This document shows, in pieces, positions 1 through 8,700 of a DNA stretch of 64,000 nucleotides (within the stretch, counting starts at the first letter, position 1; every line of letters begins with the position of its first letter). Under the pieces are notes generated by a model. It worked only from the letters and a program-made list of their open reading frames with translations, ran no database searches and was not told the DNA's origin. The position numbers and the translations under genes were made by a program. This DNA is from CAISDA01 sp050258555. GTDB taxonomy: Bacteria > Bacteroidota > Ignavibacteria > UBA10030 > UBA8401. The stretch is from positions 62,001 through 126,000 of the forward strand of contig JBLMZA010000081.1 in NCBI GenBank assembly GCA_050258555.1. Direction: 5' to 3'.

Positions 1-315
1 GACGACATGAAGGAAGTCGTCCAGAGTCTTCAGCAGCATTCGGCCAGCCAGGAGACGCAGCAGAAGCAGGACCGGATTCTCTCGCGCATGCTCAATGCGC
101 AGCGCTCGCTCAGAGAGCGCGATTATGAAGAGCAGCGCAAGGCCGTCACCGGGCGCACACTGCCCCTGGGCACAAGTCCAGCCGAGCTTGCAAAGCAATC
201 CGAGCCTTTGGGATTGAAGCGCGACTTGCAGCGCGCCCAGGAGTCCGGGTATTCGAAGGAATACATGGACCTGATCCGGCGCTATTACGACGCCCTGCAA
301 AAGAAACATCCGTAA
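1..315 (+). CDS. C-terminal fragment of a DUF4175-like protein
   Basis: The reading frame is open from the first base to the stop at 313-315, so only the last 104 residues are seen and the true start lies outside the window. The visible part is hydrophilic and helical, rich in Gln, Arg and Glu, with the stretch RILSRMLNAQRSLRERDYE and an end of the type LIRRYYDAL. From memory this pattern closes the large DUF4175 proteins of Bacteroidota and Ignavibacteria, which are membrane-anchored coiled-coil proteins of unknown function. That assignment rests on the C-terminal motif only. The gene is separated from the next by about 180 bases and is probably the last of an upstream unit. Confidence 0.55.
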   Translation, partial: DDMKEVVQSLQQHSASQETQQKQDRILSRMLNAQRSLRERDYEEQRKAVTGRTLPLGTSPAELAKQSEPLGLKRDLQRAQESGYSKEYMDLIRRYYDALQKKHP

Positions 316-496
316 GAGCACTCCATTTCGAGAAAAGCCTTCCGCCATATTCCCATGTGGGTATGTATTCCACATGCTGGCTAATATTCTCCAGACTTCA
401 CGTCCTCTCGTTCCGTTCTTCCTCAAATTTGCCTTTTTTTCTCTGGTATGAATTTTGAAGCATAGTATTCTTGGAAGAAACTCCAGGAGAAAGCCT
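316..496. other. Intergenic region with a short hairpin
   Basis: This 181-base gap separates the DUF4175-like tail from the aminotransferase fusion. It contains a perfect 7-bp inverted repeat, CATGTGG at 354-360 and CCACATG at 370-376, with a 9-base loop. No T-run follows, so it is a poor terminator and could be an operator. A T-rich stretch lies at 431-446. I see no convincing sigma-70 or sigma-54 promoter. Confidence 0.4.
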
Positions 497-2848
497 ATGC
501 AATTTTCACACATATCCGAAGATGCCGCTCAGGCCATGTCCATCAAGTACAATACGATGGTCTACGGTTATCAGCGTATGGGGAAGAAGGTCACGGTGCT
601 GAGCCTGGGCGAGGCGTTCTTCGACATTCCCCTGTTTCCGATGGAGGCCCTGCCCTTTCCGAAGAGCTATCATTATTCGGATTCTCGCGGCACGCCGGAA
701 CTGCGGCAGAAACTCTCCGAATACTTTTTGCGGAACTATGACGTTCCGATCAATTATGAAAAGGAAATCATCATCACCGCCGGATCGAAAGCCGCGATTC
801 ATTTCGCGTTCATGGCGACGGTCAATCCGGGCGATGAGGTGCTGATCCACGAGCCCTATTGGGTGAGCTATCCGGAACAGGTGCGCATGTGCCACGGCGT
901 TCCGGTTCCCATTCCGTATTATGTGAAGGCGCAGGAGTTCGAAAAATACATCACTCCGCGCACGAAAGTGATCGTCATTAACAATCCGCACAATCCCACG
1001 GGGTACATTTATTCCGAGGCCGAATTGCGCGGACTGCTCGAGCTTGCAGAAAAGCATCATCTCTGGATTTTCTGCGATGAGGCCTACAGCGAATTTGCTG
1101 AAGATGGCGCGTTTGTGTCGCTGGGCAGAATCGACCGGGAAAAGAAGCACGCGGTCGTCTTCAATTCGATTTCGAAAAATTACGGCATCTCCGGCTGGCG
1201 TCTCGGTTATGTGATCGGCAATGAAAAGCTGATGTTCAACATCCTCAAGATCAATCAGCATTTGATCACCTGTCCGGCCACCATTCTTGAGCATTACGTC
1301 GAGCGATACTTTTACGACATCCTGACGGTGACCAATCCGCAGATCCGCGCCCTGCTGGAGAAGCGCTCGAGGATCGGGCAGTACATGCGTTCGATCGGCC
1401 TGGAGACGCTTCCGGGTTCATCGACATTCTATTTTTTCGTGTCGATCGCGCCTTCAAGGCTTTCCTCCGAGGAATTTTCCTCGAAGCTGCTCCATGAGCA
1501 TTTCATCAGCGTGGTTCCCGGCATCGGCTACGGCGAAACCTGCGACGCGTTCATCCGCGTCTCCATCGGTTCGGCAGACGAAGAAGACATCTGCGCTGCG
1601 CTCAGTGTGATCAAACAGCAGATCGCCGAAACGAGCGCTCCGATGCCCGCGTCCGAATCTTCAGTGCTCGTGGTGGCCGGCGGATTATGGCAGGTGCCGC
1701 TGATCCGGTACCTGAAAGCGAAACATCACCGCGTGCATGTTGTCGATCCCTATCTGCATTCGCCCGGCGTGCATCTCGCCGACTGCCATATTGCCTGCGA
1801 TGTCCGCGACTATGAAGAGATCGAACGCCGGACAGTGGGGGAGCGCTACGACTTCATTACCACGGACCAGTCTGATATTTCCGTCAACACGGTTGCCAGA
1901 CTCAATCAGGCGCGGCATCTGCCGGGCAATCCGCCTGAAGTGACCGAGAATTTCGTCAACAAATACAAGATGCGGCTTCTGGCCGAGTCGCTCCGGTTGC
2001 CGGTGCCGAAGTTCGCGCGCATCGACAGCGCTTCGCAACTGCGCGAGTTCATCGCCCATGCGGGGCTGCCCGTCATGCTCAAGCCCGCCGATTCGCAGTC
2101 GAGCCGCGGCGTGGTCAAAATCGAGGCGGGCAATCTGGAAGAGCTCGAAAACAATGTCGTCAGCAGTCTGCGGTATTCGAACTGCGGCTATCTGATTGCC
2201 GAAGAATTTCTGGAAGGCCGTGAGATCACCGTGGAAGGCTTCGCCTCCGGAGGCAGGCACCGTACACTGGCCATCTCGCTCAAGAAGCATTTTCGGACCG
2301 GCATCGCCTCCGAACTCCGCTATCCGGGGGCGATTCCCGAATCGATCGCCGCGGAGGTCGAACGGATCAACGATGCGTTCGTCGAGCATTCCGGGCTGCG
2401 CTTTGGCATCACCCATGCCGAATACATGGTCAACATTGATGCCGGCACGGTCACGCTGGTCGAAATCGCCTGCCGCGGCGGAGGAACACTGATTTCTTCC
2501 GATATCGTACGCTGGGTCTCGGGCGTCGATCTCTACGAATTGTTATATGCCAATCTGCGCGGCGCCGTAACCGACGTGAAGCGGCTTGAAGTGCTGCGCC
2601 GTCCGGCCGTGCTGAAATTTTTCGAATTCGCGCCGGGTGTCGTCCGTTCGATCTCGGGCGCCGATGACGTCCGCTGCATGAAGGAAATCATCAGTTTTCA
2701 TCTCGCCTTCAAAGCCGGCGACCGGCTCCATCCGGCAAGCGACGACCGCTCGCGCCAGGGATATTTCATCGCTTTTGCCGAGACATCTGCCGAGCTGGAT
2801 GAAACGATCAATACGGTCATGAGGACGATACGGGTGGACTATGAATGA
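497..2848 (+). CDS. Fused class I/II aminotransferase and ATP-grasp ligase
   Basis: The protein has 783 residues. Residues 1-385 form a fold-type I PLP aminotransferase of the aspartate aminotransferase family: NNPHNPTGYIYSEAEL, CDEAYSEF, and SISKNYGISGWRLGY with Lys227 as the likely Schiff-base lysine. Residues 390-783 form an ATP-grasp ligase with a Rossmann-like start (VLVVAGGLWQVPLI), the ATP-binding stretch MLKPADSQSSRGVVK, YLIAEEFLEGREITVEG, and the metal-ligand stretch VEIACRGGGT. ATG 497 is chosen because AGGAGA lies at 485-490; an in-frame TTG upstream lacks such a site. Such a fusion could make an amino donor and ligate it to a carboxylate or amine. The substrate is unknown. It overlaps the next gene by 8 bases, so the cluster is translationally coupled. 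Confidence 0.85.
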   Translation: MQFSHISEDAAQAMSIKYNTMVYGYQRMGKKVTVLSLGEAFFDIPLFPMEALPFPKSYHYSDSRGTPELRQKLSEYFLRNYDVPINYEKEIIITAGSKAAIHFAFMATVNPGDEVLIHEPYWVSYPEQVRMCHGVPVPIPYYVKAQEFEKYITPRTKVIVINNPHNPTGYIYSEAELRGLLELAEKHHLWIFCDEAYSEFAEDGAFVSLGRIDREKKHAVVFNSISKNYGISGWRLGYVIGNEKLMFNILKINQHLITCPATILEHYVERYFYDILTVTNPQIRALLEKRSRIGQYMRSIGLETLPGSSTFYFFVSIAPSRLSSEEFSSKLLHEHFISVVPGIGYGETCDAFIRVSIGSADEEDICAALSVIKQQIAETSAPMPASESSVLVVAGGLWQVPLIRYLKAKHHRVHVVDPYLHSPGVHLADCHIACDVRDYEEIERRTVGERYDFITTDQSDISVNTVARLNQARHLPGNPPEVTENFVNKYKMRLLAESLRLPVPKFARIDSASQLREFIAHAGLPVMLKPADSQSSRGVVKIEAGNLEELENNVVSSLRYSNCGYLIAEEFLEGREITVEGFASGGRHRTLAISLKKHFRTGIASELRYPGAIPESIAAEVERINDAFVEHSGLRFGITHAEYMVNIDAGTVTLVEIACRGGGTLISSDIVRWVSGVDLYELLYANLRGAVTDVKRLEVLRRPAVLKFFEFAPGVVRSISGADDVRCMKEIISFHLAFKAGDRLHPASDDRSRQGYFIAFAETSAELDETINTVMRTIRVDYE

Positions 2849-3653
2849 TCTTCCGATTTTTGATTCGCTGGTGCATCCCACTCTGGACGGCCGGTGGCTC
2901 GTTCCCGAGGCGCCTCCGGTCTGCCGCATCGAGGATCTTATCGGTGCAATGCGGGCGCACGACATCCGATGGGCGCTTGCCGCGGGAATGGAGGGAATCG
3001 GAAGTTACAGCGAAGGGGCGTACATCGAAATGATCAACCGGTATCCGGACATCCTTTTTCCGATCGCCTTTTATCCGGCACACCGCATCACGAGCCGACA
3101 GGCCGTGCGGGAATGGGTCCGGCGCGTGAAATCACTCGGGTACCGGGGCGTTAAAGTCCATCCGCGGCTCTCGGATCTGGCGCTCAGCGATCCGCTCCTG
3201 CCGGAACTTGCGTCCTCGTGCAGCGAAGCAGAAATGACCTTCATGCTCTGCACGTATTTTTATTCGAGCAGGCCGGGAGGCTCGCGCAATACGATCGACG
3301 CACTGGGTGCGTTTCTTGAATCGATCGGCGATGCGCGAATCATTCTCCTGCACGGCGGCTCGGTGCGTCTGTTGGAAACCATCGAGCTGGCGCGGGCCTT
3401 CACCAATGTGCTGCTTGATCTGTCTTTCACCCTGTGCAAATACGAGGGCAGCTCGATCGATCACGACCTGCGCTATGCGTTCGAGTCCTTTGACCGGAGG
3501 ATCTGCATCGGCTCGGATCATCCGAATTTCTCCTTGCAGGATCTGCGCCGGAGGTTCGAGCAATTCAGCGCCGGGCTCGATCGGGAAAAGCGGCACAACA
3601 TCGCGCACCGTAACATGCTGCACTTCATGGGAGTCGAGGACGCATGCCGCTGA
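2841..3653 (+). CDS. Amidohydrolase-2-like TIM-barrel protein
   Basis: This 270-residue protein resembles the amidohydrolase 2 (Amidohydro_2) family: a start FDSLVHPTLDG, then GYRGVKVHPRLSD, ILLHGGSVRLLE and the metal-type end ICIGSDHPNF. Known relatives are metal-dependent hydrolases or decarboxylases. The N-terminal metal motif here is VHPT rather than the usual HxH, so metal binding may be altered. The start overlaps the end of the aminotransferase/ATP-grasp gene, and the end overlaps the next gene by 10 bases. A shared pathway with both neighbours is likely, possibly trimming or rearranging the ligase product, but the substrate cannot be read from the sequence. Confidence 0.75.
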   Translation: MNDLPIFDSLVHPTLDGRWLVPEAPPVCRIEDLIGAMRAHDIRWALAAGMEGIGSYSEGAYIEMINRYPDILFPIAFYPAHRITSRQAVREWVRRVKSLGYRGVKVHPRLSDLALSDPLLPELASSCSEAEMTFMLCTYFYSSRPGGSRNTIDALGAFLESIGDARIILLHGGSVRLLETIELARAFTNVLLDLSFTLCKYEGSSIDHDLRYAFESFDRRICIGSDHPNFSLQDLRRRFEQFSAGLDREKRHNIAHRNMLHFMGVEDACR

Positions 3654-4318
3654 AGAAGACCGATATTGACACGACCGTGTCGCGTTATACCGAGCGCTAC
3701 CGCCAGTTCGGATATTCGCCCAAGACGCTCGGCTGGGACAAGGGAAAACAGGACCTGCGCTTTGCGATCCTGACATCGGCCATGGATCCGGAGGAACGGA
3801 CGATGCTTGATATCGGCTGCGGCTTCGGCGATCTCATTTCGTTTCTGGACCGACGCTGCGGCAGCTACCATTACGTCGGCATCGATCTTGTTCCCCAGCT
3901 CATTGAAACGGCGAAAGAGCGTCATCCGCAGCACGAGTTTTTCTGCGGCGACTTTCTTTCCTCCTCGTTCCGGCAGGAGTGCTCCTATGCTGTCGGTTCC
4001 GGCATCTTCAACTTCAAGCTGAAAGAGGGCGACAACTACGACTATATCGATGCCGTCATCGGCAAGGCCTTGCGGCTTTCTTCACTCGGCGTCGCCTTCG
4101 ACTTTCTTTCGGATAAGGTCGATTACCGCTACGAGCATACGTTCCACAGCAGCCCCTCCAGAGTGCTCGATATCGCCTACCAGTATTCGAAGAATATCGT
4201 GCTGCGCAACGATTACATGCCGTTTGAATTTTCCGTATTCATTACCAAGGACATGTCGTTCGACAAGAGCGACACGATCTTCACCGAGTTCAAGAAGAGG
4301 ACAGGCCTCAGCCAATGA
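3644..4318 (+). CDS. Class I SAM-dependent methyltransferase
   Basis: The 224-residue protein carries the SAM-binding motif I MLDIGCGFGD near residues 50-59, followed by an acidic ribose-binding residue in YVGIDLVPQLIE and the DF of FFCGDFLSS. This is the standard Rossmann-like methyltransferase fold. The acceptor is unknown; the cluster suggests a small molecule or amino sugar. Its start lies inside the amidohydrolase gene and its stop overlaps the start of the WecE-like gene (ATGA), which supports one mRNA with coupled translation. Confidence 0.85.
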   Translation: MPLKKTDIDTTVSRYTERYRQFGYSPKTLGWDKGKQDLRFAILTSAMDPEERTMLDIGCGFGDLISFLDRRCGSYHYVGIDLVPQLIETAKERHPQHEFFCGDFLSSSFRQECSYAVGSGIFNFKLKEGDNYDYIDAVIGKALRLSSLGVAFDFLSDKVDYRYEHTFHSSPSRVLDIAYQYSKNIVLRNDYMPFEFSVFITKDMSFDKSDTIFTEFKKRTGLSQ

Positions 4319-5451
4319 TCCCGTTCAACAAGCCCTTCATGACGGGCAAGGAAACCGAATATATCACCGAAGCCATCCGCTCAGGAAAGATTTCCGGCGA
4401 CGGCATGTATACCAAGAAGTGCCATGAATTTTTCGAGCGGCGGTTCGGATTCCCCAAAGTGCTCCTGACGACCTCATGCACCGATGCGCTGGAGATGGCG
4501 GCCATTCTTCTGGAAATCGGTCCCGGCGACGAAGTGATCGTGCCGAGCTTCACATTTGTCTCGACGGCCAATGCGTTCGTGCTGCGGGGGGCGAAGATCG
4601 TCTTCGTCGATACGACGGCGGAAGTGCCCAACATCGATCCTGCGCAGATTGAGCCGCTGGTGACGCCGAAGACGAAAGCGATCGTCGTCGTCCACTATGC
4701 CGGCATTGCCTGCGACATGGATGCGATTATGGACATTGCGCGACGGCACAATCTCTTTGTTGTCGAAGATGCCGCACAGGCGATCGATTCACAGTACAAG
4801 GGACGCTATCTGGGCACATTCGGGCATCTGGCGGCCTTCTCCTTCCACGAAACGAAAAATATTTTCTCGGGCGAAGGAGGCATGTTGGTCATTAACGACG
4901 AGCGTTTCATCCGCCGCGCCGAGATCATCCGCGAAAAGGGAACGAACCGTTCGGCCTTCTTCCGCGGCGAAGTCGATAAATACGGCTGGGTGGATATCGG
5001 CTCGTCCTTCCTGCCTTCCGATATCATTGCGGCATTCCTTTTTGCGCAGCTTGAATGTCTTCCGGAAATCCAGCGTCAGCGCACAACCCTCTGGGAGGCG
5101 TACTATCGCGCGCTCAAGCCGCTCGAGAACCAGGGCCTGCTCCTGCTCCCGCGCCTCCCCGGCTACGCCACCAATAACGGACATATGTTTTTTCTTGTCT
5201 GCCGCTCGGGTTGCGAGCGCGATGCGCTGCTCGGATTTCTGAAGAGCCGCCAGGTCTATGCGGTCTTCCATTACCTGAGCCTGCATCGCAGCACGTTCTT
5301 CGAGCACTCTCATGAGGGCGGCGTGTTGCCGCACTCCGACCGGTTTTCAGAAACGCTCCTCCGGCTGCCGCTCTTTTTTGAACTCGGGCTGGAAGAAGTC
5401 CGCTATATTTGCGCGACGATCTTCGAATTTTTCGGGCTCACTGCCGATTAA
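4315..5451 (+). CDS. WecE/RffA-like dTDP-4-oxo-6-deoxyglucose transaminase
   Basis: This 378-residue DegT/DnrJ/EryC1/StrS-family PLP enzyme matches the WecE branch: it starts IPFNKPFMTGKE, then SGKISGDGMYTKKC, VVHYAGIACDMD and the PLP-lysine motif FSFHETKNIFSGEGG. In enterobacteria WecE makes dTDP-4-amino-4,6-dideoxygalactose for enterobacterial common antigen. Here no other common-antigen gene is visible, but the next gene begins with a WecF-like domain, whose enterobacterial homologue transfers the acetylated product of that sugar. I therefore infer a role in supplying a 4-amino-6-deoxysugar to the glycosyltransferase locus. It overlaps the upstream methyltransferase by four bases. Specificity for the galacto- or gluco- isomer is not certain. 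Confidence 0.85.
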   Translation: MIPFNKPFMTGKETEYITEAIRSGKISGDGMYTKKCHEFFERRFGFPKVLLTTSCTDALEMAAILLEIGPGDEVIVPSFTFVSTANAFVLRGAKIVFVDTTAEVPNIDPAQIEPLVTPKTKAIVVVHYAGIACDMDAIMDIARRHNLFVVEDAAQAIDSQYKGRYLGTFGHLAAFSFHETKNIFSGEGGMLVINDERFIRRAEIIREKGTNRSAFFRGEVDKYGWVDIGSSFLPSDIIAAFLFAQLECLPEIQRQRTTLWEAYYRALKPLENQGLLLLPRLPGYATNNGHMFFLVCRSGCERDALLGFLKSRQVYAVFHYLSLHRSTFFEHSHEGGVLPHSDRFSETLLRLPLFFELGLEEVRYICATIFEFFGLTAD

Positions 5452-5627
5452 GCGTCAATATCCGGCCCTCCCTGTCTATCGGTGCCGAGCTTGATGTGTT
5501 TGTCTTCAAATCTGCATGTGTCCAATATGAGCCATTCGGCCCGGGCCGCTTCCCGTGCTCCCGGGGCTCTTTATAGACATATGGGACAGTTTCCGCCCGC
5601 TTTCCGCGATTTTCCACGCCATTCTCA

Positions 5628-5643
5628 TGGCATGCTTCTTGCT
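5628..5643 (+). promoter_or_regulatory. Sigma-54-type promoter of the glycosyltransferase locus
   Basis: TGGCAT at 5628-5633 and TTGCT at 5639-5643 are separated by 5 bases, giving the GG-N10-GC geometry of a -24/-12 element. Only the last base of the -24 hexamer departs from TGGCAC. It lies in the 270-base gap before the first giant gene, about 80 bases upstream of its start codon. An activator site was not identified. Confidence 0.6.
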
Positions 5644-5721
5644 CCCTTCAGAGTCTGGAGCCTGTACGGGTGCCTGGCAGTGTGATTCCCTTCTGATTAT
5701 TCTCTTTTTTTGAGGCAGATG

Positions 5722-8700
5722 ATGTTTGTGCATATTGTCTTTGAATCCGAATATGCGGCAGTGTTCAATAAAATGATCGCGGAGCATTTCGATCTTGCGG
5801 AGCATCTGTTTCTGATTGTGGGCCGCTCGTCCTGGGACGAGAAAAAGACGTTCACGTTTGTCAACGGCCTCCAGATTCACGACTGTTCTCCGTTGGCCGT
5901 CGATTACCTGCTGGAAGCCTGCGCGGGTATCGTGATTCACGGACTGTTCTACAATGATATCGTCGACTATTTCTACCGCAACCAGCAACTGCTGCAGAAG
6001 GTCAACTGGATCATCTGGGGCGGCGATCTGTATTTCTTCCGAGAACTCGGCAAGCCGGCCAATCCGCCCGAACTCGAGGAAAAGCGCAAAGTCATTATCA
6101 GACAGATACGCGCCATCAGCATCATGGACGACGGCGATTTCCGGATCGCGCAGGAAGTCTATCACACCGAAGCGGTGCATTATCATGCCGGCTATCCCTC
6201 GATGCTTGATTTCGACGAGCTCGATCGTTTGCGCGCGGCACACGAAAACAACGCCGAGACGCGCATCCTGGTCGGCAATTCGGCCACCTATACCAACCGT
6301 CACGAGGAAGTCTTCGAATGGCTCAGCAAGTTCAAAGACGAGCCGATCCGCGTTCTCTGTCCGCTCTCCTACGGGGATGAGGCCTACGGCCGCCGCATCA
6401 GCGAACTGGGCACAGCCATCTTCGGCGAAAAGTTCGTGCCGCTTACGTCGTTCATCCCCTTTGCGGAATATTCGCGTCTGCTCAGCACGGTCGATATTGC
6501 GGTCATGAATCACAACCGCCAGCAGGCTGTGGGCAACATCATCGCGCTGCGGTATCTCGGAAAAAAAGTCTACGTGCCGGGAGACGTTGTCACATTCCGC
6601 TTCTTCGAGCAGTTCGGGGTTCCGCTTTCCGATGCAAGGACGATCGCCCAATCGGATTTTTCCGAATTCTGCCGGCCTGACGGGGCGATGGACGATGAGA
6701 GCGTCTGCACCCGGCTGCGCAAGGGCTTCTCGATGGAAGGACAGGCCGAACGGTGGAAGGGGATATTCACCTCGATGCGCCAGGAGTGGAACCTGCCCTC
6801 GGTCCGTTATACGGGATGCGAAGCCGACCAGGCCAAAGGAAAAATCCGTCTCTATACATCCGACATTCCCGATAAGACCGGCTTTACCACGCTCATGATT
6901 CCGTTTCTGCAGGAAGAGTTCCATGCGCCCGATGCTGGTGCGGTTGACGGCGGACGGTTCGAGCGGCTCGTCGAGCGCGCCCATGACTTTTTCTGCATGA
7001 CGGCCAATCCGGCCGAAGCCGATTGCGCGCTGCTGCCGATGGAATGGGATCCCGAGAATCCGCTTGTGCATTCGCTTACCGAAAAATTTTCGAAGCTTGG
7101 ACTGCCGCTCATCATTTTTTATTCGAACGATTCGACCGAGCCGATCGATGTGCCCAACGCGCTTGTCTTCCGTACATCGATCAACCGGTCAGAGAAAAGG
7201 CCGTGGGAATTCGCGCAGCCCGGATTTCACAGAGATCTTGTGCGCGATGTGCCCGGCATGCGCCTCACGCTGCGGCAATATCAGGAAATTCCGGTGGTCG
7301 GTTTCTGCGGCTTCACGCTCGGAGAGGAAAGCGTCCGGTATCAGGCGCTTGCGGCGCTGAAGAACGCTTCCGGCATCACGACCAATTTCGTCATCAGGGA
7401 AAAATTCTGGGCTGGAGCGCTCGGCGATAGAGAACAGATGAAGCAGGCGCGTACGGAATTTATCGGCAACATCCTTGCATCCGACTATGTCGTGTGCGCG
7501 CGCGGCGCCGGCAATTTCTCCTTCCGTCTCTATGAGACGCTCTGTCTCGGACGCATCCCGGTCTTCATCGACAGCGACTGTTCGCTTCCGTACGAGTTCG
7601 TCCTTCCCTGGAAGGATCTCTGTGTGTGGGTCGATCAGAAGGATGTGAGCCGCATCGGAGAGATCGTTGCGCGGCATCATGCGTCGCTCACGCCGGAGGA
7701 ATTTCAGGAGCGTCAGCGTACATGCAGAAAAATCTGGGAGGAATGGCTTTCTCCGGAAGGATTTTTCAGCCATTTCTCGCTCCACTTCCAGGAACTGATG
7801 AAGCAGCGGCGGCAGTCCCCGCAGTCGAGTCTTGCGCCGCGTGTGGTCAGCGAGATGCGCGAACATGAGGAACCGGTGATGAACCGTCTTCGGGCATTGA
7901 TCGAGCCCGGATGGGTCTGCGTTGATGTGGGGGCGAATATCGGACAGTTCTCCGAACTCCTGGCCGATCTCACCGCGCCGTCGGGCGAAGTCTATGCGTT
8001 CGAGGCGCATCCGCACAACGCCCAACAGCTGCGCAAGAATATGGCCTCGCGCGGCGTTGGCGACCGCGTCATGGTTTATCATGCGGCCGTGACCGACGGA
8101 GCGCACCCGACCATCGGGTTGTGTCCGGGACGGAATCATTCCTCGTTCGAATGGAATATCGTGGGGCATACGGTCGACGGAGAGACGACCGAAGCCGAGC
8201 TCGAAGTGCCGGCTATCGGCCTCGATGCGTTCTTCCAGGCCTCAGACCGCGTGAATTTTGTCAAGATCGATGTCGAAGGCGCTGCAGGCAACGTCTTCGA
8301 AGGCATGCGTCGTATTCTCCACGAGCAGCATCCGGTGCTCTTCATCGAATTTCATGATGACAAGGAATGGGCCTCGCGCCGGATCCTGCTGGAAGCCGGA
8401 TACCGGCTCTTTGATCTGGAACAAAACGACATTTCGGCGGCACAGGCGCGCGCGTATCATGTGCTTGCTTCGCACGCAAGCGGCGGTCATCAGGCTTCAG
8501 CCTCGAACGGCCGCTCCTGTCTGTTCGTCAACACGTACTATCCCGAATTTCTCAACGAACACTACCGGAAGCATCCGCAGCTTGCCGCCCGATCGTACGA
8601 CGCACAGAAGGCCTCGCTGCAGGCCGAATGCTTCGGCGACAGCGATTTCTATTCCTCCAACCTCCGGCGCACGGGCTGGGAGGGGGACGACATCATCGTC

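Noticed and set aside
455..496. TTG start 14 codons before the aminotransferase/ATP-grasp start
   Set aside because: No ribosome site precedes it, whereas AGGAGA lies just before ATG 497.
5506..7071. A 521-codon open frame on the minus strand
   Set aside because: It is opposite the WecF-like and exostosin-like modules, shows no recognisable motif, and would run through the sigma-54 promoter region.
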